Shown here piece by piece: positions 53,761-64,000 of a DNA stretch of 64,000 nucleotides. The notes under the pieces are model-generated. The model was not told the DNA's origin. It searched no databases and saw nothing but the letters and a program-made list of their open reading frames with translations. How positions within the stretch are numbered: the stretch's first letter is position 1; the number at the start of each line of letters is the position of its first letter. The DNA comes from Allolobophora icterica (lineage: Eukaryota > Annelida > Clitellata > Crassiclitellata > Lumbricidae): the NCBI GenBank assembly GCA_963556255.1, contig OY744609.1, positions 10,932,014 through 10,996,013 of the forward strand, read 5' to 3'. The position numbers were made by a program, and so were the translations under genes.

Positions 53761-55282
53761 TTCAACAATTGCTGGTAGAACCGAAACTGCAAAAGAGAAA
53801 CAAATAACTGATAAAAGTCAGCAGCCACTTCATGGATAGTTCTTACCTTAGTAAAACTCGAAACAGAAGTAGCAGTCACCTTAATTATTTCTAATGGCTC
53901 CACTTCATAGCTTCTAGGGTAGGGTAATTTTCAATGTAATTACACAATGAAACATTCCAAAATTATCGGAAAATAACGTACACAAGTTGGATAAATTTAT
54001 TTACATTAAGCCACTTTATGAAACTCTTCGCTGAAATTGTAGCTGAGGGGTGGAAGAGACAAAAAATTGTCTATTTAAATTGCTTTAAATAGTTCATTTG
54101 CACCACATGCCGTCTAGACTGAGAGCCTGTGTAGTTATTTGCGCTGTACACCTAGCATTCCAATCTAACTAGCAGAATTATCTGCCCAAATACGAAGAGT
54201 TGTTAACATTATATGGCTATAGAAAAAGTTTTTAAAACGTAATAAGCCTAACTTACGCGAAAAAGTATTCGCCTTAACACTGCCTACAACGGCTGCTGTT
54301 TACAAACTATATTGCCATCGACTGAATACCAAGGACTTTTTATACAAAGGACTGGAAACTCCTATATAACGTCTTGTGCCTAGTTTTTGAGCGATAATCG
54401 GGTTAATGAAAGTTTTGCATCTTATTTACATAAAAAATGCATTAAGTGGATTATACTTATGAAGGCAAATCGACGAAAAATTATGTTTGCGAAGTAACAA
54501 AATTGTCTTTGGAAATTTAAAACACCATATTAACTGTCAAAAACAAATTTTAAAGTGGGGCGACATCTGTGGGTGAGTTTAACGATCATACACATTATTT
54601 TCATGAGTAACCAATCTTCTACCAAGGATTTGATTTACATGTCGTGTGACTAGTTTCAAGGATTTCATTTCATGTCGAGAGGGCCACCCTCTGGCGGACA
54701 GGAAAATATCGTGTCTACTTGGCACAAAAGATGCATTCAGTTAAATATATTTATGAAGGAAAATCGACGAATAATCCATTTTTAAATGTGAAACATTGCC
54801 TATGGCCAAAAACATCTTTAATTAATGTATGGCATAAAATTGAAAGCGTGACATCTGATGATAAGAATGCAACCGGATATGCATCTCTTTTACGAGTTAC
54901 CGTTCTTCTGCTTTTTTATTCTTAGACTTATTGCTTCATCGGCGTATATATATTCGACGATGGATTGCTTACAGGAAGCGTAACCTCGTGTAGATTCATC
55001 AGACTGGGCAAATTGCCAATTGCATCATTAATGCGCAGCTTGAACACATTTAAGAAAAAGAAAATGAATTTGAACAACGCCTTTTAGAGAAAGCAGCTTC
55101 TTCACAAATCATGAACACTCAGTCATCTTTAATGTCATTTTAAACAGCATTTCTTCAGTGCAAGGAAAGCTACTGGCCTTTATCTCTTTTTGACAGACAC
55201 CTGTATTTCTCTGTATTTGTGTTTCATTTATTTTGTGCTGGCCTACACTGGAAGAATTACTGAAGGAAGGAAGACCGATTGT
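53761..55282. other. SBDS upstream region and shared SBDS-NCBP3 interval
   Basis: No further exon recognised. A diverged direct duplication is visible: about 54438-54590 (GCATTAAGTGGATTATACTT, then ATGAAGGCAAATCGACGAAA) resembles about 54731-54870 (GCATTCAGTTAAATATATTT, then ATGAAGGAAAATCGACGAAT), both followed by GACATCTG. Promoters of both genes should lie in this interval, but no TATA or Inr could be pinned down. Confidence 0.5.
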
Positions 55283-55380
55283 GGCGCTCGTGAATAAGCT
55301 GGTGCCCTGCACCATGGCTTTCAAGTGGCGCTTTAGGCTTATAGGCCTAAGTTTGGAGATAACGACTCCGATTACGAGAT
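55283..55380 (+). mobile_element. L2/CR1-like LINE 3' tail
   Basis: GCTCGTGAATAAGCTGGTGC, CTTTCAAGTGGCGCTTTAGG and CGACTCCGATTACGAGA match the dispersed 3' end, with TAGGCC insertions. Confidence 0.7.
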
Positions 55381-55388
55381 AGGCCTAA

Positions 55389-55391
<3 letters not shown>

Positions 55392-55486
<95 letters not shown>

Positions 55487-55509
55487 GTATATATATGTGT
55501 ATATATAGA
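55392..55509. repeat. (TA)n microsatellite
   Basis: Long TA run with minor interruptions (TATTAATA, TGTATATATGTG), directly after the LINE tail. Confidence 0.95.
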
Positions 55510-55583
55510 TATAATGTTGACCGAATTCCACGCAATGCACTACATGCATGATTCGAATTAAAAGAAGCAAATAAAAGGCAGAC

Positions 55584-55613
55584 CACAGTATAAATAATTA
55601 TTTATACTGTGGG
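55584..55613. repeat. Perfect 30-bp palindrome
   Basis: CCACAGTATAAATAA is followed immediately by its exact reverse complement with no loop. GCAGACC lies on both sides as a direct repeat overlapping the edges by one or two bases. Could be a minimal foldback insertion. Confidence 0.8.
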
Positions 55614-55742
55614 CAGACCAAAACTACGCTAGATAGACAATATAAATGTAGGCATAGCATCACTTGGTCTATCACTGACTGAGGGGAGCACTGGACATGT
55701 CACTTGACCGAGGACAATGGAGTACATTAATTTATTCATATC

Positions 55743-55941
55743 CAGGGGCGTAACTTTGGTCTAAAAAGTGGGGGGTACCAATTTCTTAAATACACGAAGC
55801 AAGGCTGAGGCTGCGATCTCTGGGAAGGCACAATAATAAAATATTCATTGGCATTGTTCAAAAAGTGGGGGGTACGGTACCCCCAGTCCAAAAAGTGGGG
55901 GGTACGGGTACCCCTCGTACCCCCCACAAATTACGCCTATG
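55743..55941. mobile_element. hAT-type MITE, 199 bp
   Basis: Ends CAGGGGCGTAACTTTGG and AAATTACGCCTATG are inverted. The exact 8-bp duplication TTCATATC flanks it (55735-55742 and 55942-55949). Interior repeats AAAAAGTGGGGGGTAC three times. Lies 390 bp upstream of the NCBP3 start. Confidence 0.93.
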
Positions 55942-55955
55942 TTCATATCCGCCAT

Positions 55956-56089
<134 letters not shown>

Positions 56090-56330
56090 AAAACGCGGAC
56101 ACGACTTTACTTACTTACTTACTTTAGGAAACAAAATAACCAAGAGAATAAAATTATTATTCGTATCCTGGTCATTCCAAAGACCGTATATATGCGACGT
56201 ATGGTTGCTTCTGGCGACACCGCTATATATAATACTTTCACCTGGTATTTTATAAATTAACTAATAAAGACTGTTTGATTAATTTTTCGTGGTAAATAAT
56301 TTTTATTTGCTGCTCATCTGTTGGGAGAAA

Positions 56331-59300
56331 ATGGAGGAAGGAAGCCAATATAAATTGAAAATCTCCATCGATAATACAAATAGCGACGATGAAGATTCCG
56401 ATAGCGGGTCGGACGATTTCAAACACAATAGACGCCCTAAAACGTTTTCAGAAAACAATTCAGGTGACGAAGTGTTTAAAGACAGAGAATCGGATAATGA
56501 TGAAACGACGATATCCGTCGCTCTAGACACCGATCGACCGAAAGTGTCCGAACAAGTAAGTTGTGATGAGTGCCTAGTTTACAGGTTAGTACTCGGTCCC
56601 TGAACGGAACATGTGAGTGTACAGAACAAAACTGATCTTGTATTCAGATTTGCATCAGCACAAATTAGTATCGCGTCACAGATCTTACTTTGATCTTGTC
56701 CTGAATGCTCAAAATTTTCTAAGAACTTCTTGAAGACCCACTGATAACGGTAAACCTCAAAAACGGCCGTTTGCCGTTGCCCTGCTTGTGAACAATAATC
56801 TTAATTTCCTTGATGCATATAGCAATGTTTTAAAATAAATTCTCACTAAATGTGTTTCGCCTGACAAGCTCTGTAGATACGTTGGAAAGAAGTTGCGACT
56901 TGTACCAGTTCGCACTTGGCATGAATCCACATGTTCTCCATGTTTTTCACGTATGAATAAATTTATGCATCATGGGAAGCACTTGCTGATTAACTAAAAA
57001 AATTATATACCATAGTCCTTGCGGTTGCTTGCAGTACTCTAATTTTTGTTTCAGTCTGGGTGGAAATATTTATTGTTTAAAAGTAGAGTGATGGCAATTG
57101 GCCATTTCTTGAGGATTACCTGGGTTACATACATGTTTACTTGCCTCTGTGGAAGCTCTCAGAGTTGTAGTCCTGTGGTTTGAAGATTGTTTAAAGCATG
57201 ACTGTTAACTAATTGATTTCTGGAGCAGCTGTGTATATTTTGGGTGCATCGTAACTATGTGGTTTTCCTTTAGAGAATAAAGACATATAAGAACAAAGCC
57301 GGAACTTTTGTGGTGGGATTCGATCCAACGTCCGAGGTATGTCTTTGTTTAACTGGTGCTGTTATGTATTATCCGTGTTATGCACATTCCGCTTTCTCTC
57401 TAGTTTATTTTTGTATCCTATTGTCATGGTTTCCTACTGTTTCACCTCAGCTGCAATAATTTGTTCTAATTTTCTTTCTTTATTATTAAATTATAAAATG
57501 TCAAAAGACACGGAAATTTGATGTCAGAATGCTACAGCCTGTTGAGGACTAAGAGGAGATGTCTCCCTCACTGCTTTAGGCTGTCGCCCATTAGCACGTA
57601 ATGTAATCATTCAGTCTGCTCCTGCCAGTGTGTTGTTTCAGGATGTATGTATGGAACAGGACACTCAATATAGCTGGTTGGTGATCGTTGCACTCACTTC
57701 TATCTGTGGAGATATGCGGGTGCCATGCTTCCACAGTGCAATTGGAGCTCATTGTGCTTCTCATGTATTGGAGCTCATCGTGCTTCTCATGTATTGGACC
57801 ATCTTCGTGGAACGGTCTTCCATTGCATTTACTTGCTGTTGCACTCGACCCTGTGCAGCAAACATTCTCAAACTGTGTTTAGATGAGTCAGATAGCCATG
57901 TGTGCAGCGCTATTGTCAGGTACTCAAAAGGCACTATGTTAAGTACCTAGAATTCTACATGCATACATAGCACATTTTAAGTACCTCACAAAAGTGCTGT
58001 ACATATGACTATTGTTGACTATCTACCAGATCTAAACAAGTATGTTCTAAGATAGTTTGCAAATGTGTGCTGCACAGAGTCAAAGGTAACAGTACGCAAG
58101 TGCAGTGAGAGACTGTTCCAGAAAGATGGTCCTACAAGATTATTCCATTCCCACTGCTGTCAAACACCCTTGTTGATACATGTGTACTTTTTATACACAG
58201 TTTGCTGGACAGCATATATTTGGATGGTGGAATGTGCTTAACAGCACATATTCCTGCCTGTAGACAGCACAAATGCATCTTTATCTGTAATCGTGTCTGT
58301 TATAGGAATGCAGAGAACGGCAAGAACAGCGAGCCAAGAGATTTGGAGATGCCGTTTCAGGCATCCCATTAACAGATGAAGCTATTCAGAAACTTTATGA
58401 AAGGTAGCCACATCTGATGAAGTCACTCAAAAGACTTAATAGCACATGTAATTAACCTCAATGTGGGTACTGTGTAAACAATACAATACAGCTGTAATTA
58501 GCTTTTCCAATCCAAACTAAAGTGTCACCTCTTAAAGAATTCCTACCCAGATCCATCCGGTCCACTTCCTTCCTAGCTACCTTAGCAGCTTCTCTGCCTC
58601 CTGCTGTGCCTGGTCTTCTGGCAGAGGGACATGGACCTCCATTTGGTGTCTTTTGACAACCCCTCTGACATGATAGTGCTCAAGAATAAACTGGTGCCCT
58701 ACGCTTAGCTTTTTAGTAACGATTGTGATTTGATAATGCCCTCCTTACAAAGTGCAGAAGTGCACACTGAAACAGGTGGGTTTTAAGCTTAGTTCAATGC
58801 GATGCACCAGCCACCAGGAAAACCCCAAAAGCCCAAGGCTGTTCTGACCCATCATGGCACAGCAAGGATCAACAGCAGTTTATGCAATATAGTGTATAGG
58901 ACACTGTACAAAGTTTATACTCACACTGCATTATAGCAGGTGCTCTTTCTCTGTAGCCTTGGTGTGTCTCCAACATCCGACAAAGAAGATGGTGGCATCA
59001 CTCGCTTTGATGCTATACACATTCACGGTGTTGACGAGATGAGCACATCACGTGTTTTCGACTACTTCGGAGAGTTTGCTCCAGCGGCTATAGAATGGAT
59101 TGATGACACGTCATGTGAGTTGAGACATCTTGATATTAGATATCTTGATATTAGATATATTGGTTTAGATATTACTCATTTAGTACTGAGCTGTACAAAT
59201 TTTATTTACTGTAGGCCTATATTTGTGATAAATTAATTTTTTATCAGTGCACTATTGAATTGCACCTTTTTTTTTAACATTCTGTTGTGCACTGCCTGGG

Positions 59301-62300
59301 ATATCTGTGTGATCAATATAACTGAGTTAATTGTTTTAGTGGTTGATTGATGATTGGTTTATTGTAAACAAGTGATTTTTATGTTTTCATACATTTATAA
59401 ACTAGGGTGTGTTCAGATCTCTGGTAAATTTGTGATAGTGGTCTTTGCTGAAGTTTGAGAAAATGTGTAAAGTTGGACCACGTTGTGATTGTTCTTTCTC
59501 ATATAGTGCACTGGAATCCCTTGATGTCGGTGATTTGCCTATATAAGTTGTTTTTGGGCTGTTTTTGTTCAAATATGTTTGAACTTTTTTTGGTTTGGTT
59601 TTGTAGGTAACGTTGTATGGATGGATCAGATCATGGCTGCTCGTGCCATGCTGAAGATGTCTACCGACAGAGCCACATCAAAGGACAATGGTGCTGATTC
59701 TGCTGATATTGATGTACAGAAAGACACTATCGACGGTAACTTATTTCATTGTTGTAATTGTAAGTGCGTATTTATATAGCACCTCTTTTAGAAGACTGAT
59801 CAGAGGTACTCCTGACCTGATTACATGAGACCACAATCAAACAGAATGGTCTTTGTCCGCTTGCAAAATAGAGACATGGAAAGTAGAAGCATGTTGGTAA
59901 TATTCTATTTTGAGACTCTTGTCTGTGTTTTGCAGTTTGACTGTCTTGTTGATTACCTGGTCAGCTGGGAGACCTTTCACCCACAGCTATTCTGCAACCC
60001 CCTAAATGGCTTAAATTCGGTCTTCAGGGTTGAGTTTGTTTTAAGATGAGTATCCTAAGAAATCTAAGTCAACATAGGACATAGGAGATAATTGCTGAAA
60101 ATTCATTACTGAAGTTCTAGCTTTTCGTGAATCTAATTTTAAAATTCTGCTCCCTTTTACTTGGAAATTATGCTGAACATAGTTGTTATTTAGCTCTGCT
60201 GTTTAAGGTCATTAACATCTCTGAGATGCGTAAAAAGAGTTTTTCTGAACTATTCAAGATGTTCAAAACGTCCTGGTTACTTCATTGTTATTCTGTTTTT
60301 GTAGCTGTCAGTGAAGGAGAGCCTGCTTCTGCAGTTTCCGCAAAAGAATCGGAAGAGCCGAAGAGTATGGAGGAAGACGATGATGATTTGAACCTGCTGA
60401 GTGATGACGATGTTGCCAAACTGTCTCTTTCAACAGTTACAGCTGAAGAAAACAGAGGTATGGTTTTTAGTTTTGGCCTATTCCTTATCTCTGACTTCTA
60501 CCCTCAGGTACGATCCTCATAGAAAAATCAATTACAAATTCTGTGGTCTTCTACAAGGTTTGGTGACTGTTCCTTCTCCGTCATTGGGCCCAGTTCATGA
60601 ATAGTCTTCCTGACCATGGGAGGAACGCACGTCTTTGGAGACATTCAAGTCACAGTGCAAGACCTTTTTAAAGCATATAACTGTCATTGAATTTTTAACT
60701 CTTGTACAGTGTCATTTTCTTCGACTTTGGCCTTGCTGTAGCACTATATAAATCATCTTATTATTATTATTATTATTATTACTATTATTATATAGATGGA
60801 ATTTCTGTATCCTTGCCCAGTAGGTGCGGGATGGGTAACTGTCTGTATGTCCCTTTTAAGATTAAGGTATATCTGTTTAATATGGCATCATAGTATCTTA
60901 TTCTGTGCTTAGAGTTATAATATAGTCACTGATTGGTAGGATGTCTGACATATTATAATGCAGTGTCTGAGGTTGTAATTGCAGTTGGGTCTTGACCAAA
61001 TCCTGAAAACTCTCTGTGGTTGTACTTTTCAGCTGAGGTAGAAAAGCGTCGTTCCTCTGTGGCTGAGGACAGAGGCCTGGCTGCTTCCAAGGCCAAATCT
61101 GTTGAGTCAGGCCAAGAAGAAGAGGACATGGAAGTCGACGATGAAGTTAAGGTTAATCATGCTGCAGCATCTGGGGTTTGTAGCTTTTCAGTCTTCAATC
61201 AGCTTTTGAGACTTAGAAGTGGTTTATAAGACTTACTATTATTACAGAGGTCTTATATAGCGCCCCTATCAAGGTACTGTGGCATGACTATGATTATGTC
61301 AATGATGCAGATATATGCACGAGTGTTTGGTCATGTCATGCTGTGAGTACAATTAGTGCTTTCATGGGTGACCATGGAATTATGGGTCATCTTGCTAACT
61401 CAGCCCTCCATCTCTCTGTGGTGGCGAACGAGAACCCACACAAGTTGGGAAGGGTTTAAATACAGTGTGTCCTCTTGTGTGATTGCTCTGCCTTGGGGGA
61501 AAATCTTTCAAACTGATGCAATCGCCTTTCTCGAGAACTGAGGCTCAAGCTTCTCCATTTGTCCATTCCACAGTTTCACAAGCACCATAAGTCTGTATTA
61601 TTTGATAGTTATTTAACTGGTTCGGGTTGGGAGCGCCAGTGACGAGGTTTTTCTTAAAGTGACGCTTTGTAAATGTCAGATTACAATTACAATCTGCTAA
61701 GACATGTGAACAAATGGTTTACCTTCACTTTTTTCTTATTTATTTGCAAGCATGAGTACACTGGGGACTTACTGTACAGCATTCGTTGTTATAACATGAA
61801 TTCTGATATAATGTAGTTGAGACATGGATCTCAGATTAATTCCACTGCAGAAGATGACCTCATTGTGAAGCATTCTTATTATAAGAGGGTTCATTATATG
61901 GCACCCAAGGACAAAGTTATAATGGGTTTCTAGTGTTATTCAGAGGTCTGTGATATTTGAAAACTATACTTGATGGACTCAAGTAACTGGTAACTTTCAT
62001 AAGGTTTGATTCGTTTAAGATGTTACAAGTCTGAAGTTCAGTGACTTTCATGTATGTATGTATGTATGTTTGTATGTATCAAGATACTTAATATAGCACC
62101 TTTTAGGTACCTCACAAAAGCGCTGCACACATGACTATCTGACTGATCTAAACAAGTGAGTTATAAGAATTTTTGAGAATGTTTGCTGCACAGGGTCGAG
62201 TGCAGCAGCACATAATGCAATGGATGGTCTAATACATGAGAAGGCACGATGAGCTCGAATTGAAGTGCGAAAGCATGGCACCTGCATATCTCCATGGCTA

Positions 62301-64000
62301 TCAGAGTGCAACGATTGCCGACCAGGTTGACTTGAACTGGAACACAGAGCTCCCTGATGTTTGTCAGGGCAGAGCCAACAAGTGAAGCACGTGCCAGCAA
62401 GATTATCTTTAAAGAAACCTTCCCAGCGGCAGGAAGCCAGTATAGCATCTCTCGCATATACTGTGATATCATGTGGACCTGTATGAAACAAATTCTTGAG
62501 TGAAAAGCTGCTGAATTACAAATTACTATATCCTATGCTTTACGCTGTACAGGTTACTGAACGACGGGAGTCGAGCCATCCAGACAGACGATCATCTGTT
62601 GCCTTGGAAACGGATCCTAGTGCTAATCGAAAGAGGAGACAGAAGATTCGCTCAAGGGAGAAACCCATGGAAATGCCTCCTGGCAAGTGGCGGGTTGGTG
62701 TACCACACCCACGCACTAATCGACTCTACATGAGGTTCGCAACGAAAGGTACGACACAGGAACCTCTATAATACTGACTTAGGCTGCCATGTTTGTGGTT
62801 ATTTCTGTTTGTATGTATCTAGGTATTGTTATCATCTTCATCATCAGTGGTGTGCCCCTCTCCGTTTCCACGACTATTCGCCAATCGTCTATGTGTTGAG
62901 GTCTTTTCCAGGCTGTGCGAAGATTTTCCGCCACTGTCAATCCGTCCCTGTGTGCCTTGATCATCCGGCTGGTCTCGTCCAGCTCCTTGTGGGCCGGAAA
63001 TTGAGGCTCGGAACACCCGTGGGTGGTACTGATATTGATTGGTTTGGACTTGGATTGGAGGTAAACACCTTTACATTGATGGATTTTATTATTGATAATA
63101 TATTATTTAATTATCTGTGTTTTTAGATGACGTGAAGCAGCATGGTGCGGGAAAGCGAAGCAAGTATTACCAGAAGTATGGCAATCCTAACTTTGGAGGT
63201 ACGTACGTTGCCTCCTGTCTTCTATTCTGTGCAGTTTCTGGTCTGTTTGCAATTTGAGGACATTTTCTGCTGACAGAAATGTAGTGAAATTTTACTTCAT
63301 TAAAGCAAATCATCAAAACCGAACAGTTTTTCACCAGTGATAGAAAAACTATGACTTCGTGTTAGTGAGAACAAACAAACCACCGTAACGGAACAATTTT
63401 TCATCAGGTAATTCCCGCCATTGTGCAGATTGATGCAAGCTGACTGGAGGTTCGAAGAAATAAAAAGGTTTCATGAGCACAAGTTTTTTCAGTGAAAATC
63501 TTTGTTATGGATAGGGTGCTTGTTGCTTATGTAAGAAGCGTGCATCATGGAGCCAAGCTTACTAACCAGTTTTACTGGGGTATGTCAAATAGAGTCCTCA
63601 AGGACCAGGTAGTTTGGTCAGTTTTGGCCCAGGTCAGAATCTGGGCTTGGGGAAACTAAGTCATAGGCTTGAACTTGGTCTATGGTGCACCTACATGCCA
63701 AAATTTCTGATCTGCTTTCATCCAGGTGAATTTTTATACAGAGGTGAAGTTAATCTTGTTCATTTAATAGTTTTAAAGACCCATTCTGATTGTTTGCCAG
63801 AGGCCCACAATTTAAATTAAAGTAACTAGGCTATTATAAGTGTTTTGATTCATTTTAGGGATGAAAGGAATCATATCGGGAAGCAGGTGAGTCACTGCTT
63901 TTCAGTAAATAAAAAAAAATTAATTACCTTCATTGGTTAGGTTTCACACATCATAGTGAGCTACTTCTTCCAAGCAGATTTAGTGCAGTTTTGACAATAT
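56331..64000 (+). CDS. NCBP3: Nuclear cap-binding protein subunit 3 (partial, continues past window)
   Basis: Exons: 56331-56555, 57274-57336, 58306-58403, 58957-59114, 59607-59735, 60305-60457, 61033-61151, 62553-62748, 63127-63198, 63859-63886; every junction keeps phase and the 3' exons lie outside the window. An acidic, Ser-rich N-terminus (1-75) leads to YKNKAGTFVVGFDPTSE and QRAKRFGDAVSGIPLTDEA. The RRM-like core (about 147-195) has IHGVDEMSTSRVFDYFGEF, then IEWIDDTSCNVVWMD. WIDD (176-179) corresponds to the WLDD motif linked to cap binding in human NCBP3. A long acidic linker follows, then NRLYMRFATKDDVKQHGAGK, then RSKYYQKYGNPNFGGMKGI, a conserved block of the family. NCBP3 works with NCBP1 in an alternative nuclear cap-binding complex for mRNA export. 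Start codon is the first ATG of the conserved reading frame in exon 1. Confidence 0.95.
57620..57955 (+). mobile_element. LINE-like interspersed repeat in NCBP3 intron 2
   Basis: GATATGCGGGTGCCATGCTT, ACTCGACCCTGTGCAGCAAA and AGCGCTATTGTCAGGTACTC match the minus-strand copy at 62085-62490. An internal GGAGCTCATYGTGCTTCTCA unit is duplicated in this copy. Confidence 0.65.
58500..58745 (+). mobile_element. L2/CR1-like LINE 3' remnant in NCBP3 intron 3
   Basis: TTTTGACAACCCCTCTGACA, GCTCAAGAATAAACTGGTGC and TAACGATTGTGATTTG align with the LINE 3' end, preceded by about 180 bp related to 7600-7780. Confidence 0.6.
59768..59900 (+). repeat. Interspersed repeat fragment in NCBP3 intron 5
   Basis: TTTATATAGCACCTCTTTTA, GATCAGAGGTACTCCTGACC and GGTCTTTGTCCGCTTGCAAA match the repeat at 22985-23190. 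Confidence 0.6.
61615..61700 (+). mobile_element. L2/CR1-like LINE 3' tail in NCBP3 intron 7
   Basis: TTCTTAAAGTGACGCTTTGT and GTCAGATTACAATTACAATC resemble the LINE 3' end; only the last part is preserved. Confidence 0.45.
62085..62490 (-). mobile_element. LINE-like interspersed repeat in NCBP3 intron 7, minus strand
   Basis: Reverse-complement copy of the repeat at 57620-57955 with a longer 5' part. Its minus-strand frame reads LARASLVGSALTNIRELCVP, suggestive of an old LINE coding region. Confidence 0.6.

Overview
The window is animal nuclear DNA: intron-rich genes with GT-AG introns, tRNA-derived SINEs, non-LTR retrotransposons, many small DNA transposons and long microsatellites. I see no bacterial operon, rRNA gene, CRISPR array or phage. 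Gene content and repeat style suggest a marine invertebrate, perhaps a deuterostome; the phylum is an inference I cannot settle from sequence alone.

Four host genes can be read exon by exon. (1) An RNF34/RFFL-type E3 ubiquitin ligase on the plus strand (13940-17779, five exons, about 338 aa). (2) A CCDC157-type coiled-coil protein on the minus strand (34078 down to 26013, about ten exons, about 715 aa). (3) SBDS, the 60S ribosome maturation factor, on the minus strand (53760 down to 49968, six exons, 253 aa). (4) NCBP3, the cap-binding subunit, on the plus strand from 56331 past the window end (ten exons seen, incomplete). SBDS and NCBP3 are divergent across 2.57 kb; the RNF34-like gene and CCDC157 converge across about 8 kb. 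These genes serve ubiquitination, an uncharacterised coiled-coil role, ribosome maturation and mRNA cap binding; nothing indicates a joint pathway.

Layout: 1-12.4 kb is gene-poor and repeat-dense (microsatellites, a 40-bp minisatellite, a hAT graveyard at 9.0-11.4 kb). 12.4-17.8 kb holds the RNF34-like gene with three small DNA transposons in its introns. 17.8-26 kb is intergenic with hAT miniatures and a 5'-truncated RTE-like LINE. 26-34 kb is CCDC157, with several tRNA-SINE families in its introns. 34-50 kb is almost all transposons: hAT elements (one nested in another), a 6.9-kb inverted repeat of two L2/CR1-like LINE copies, and foldback elements. 50-64 kb holds SBDS and NCBP3.

The main pattern outside the genes is an unusual density of hAT-type miniature elements with exact or near-exact 8-bp target duplications. 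The best candidates for something new are a well-spliced but phase-incompatible exon inside CCDC157 (26585-26806), the LINE inverted repeat with a central zone of near identity, and a TIR element built from repeated GGAGACTTT modules (48201-48761).
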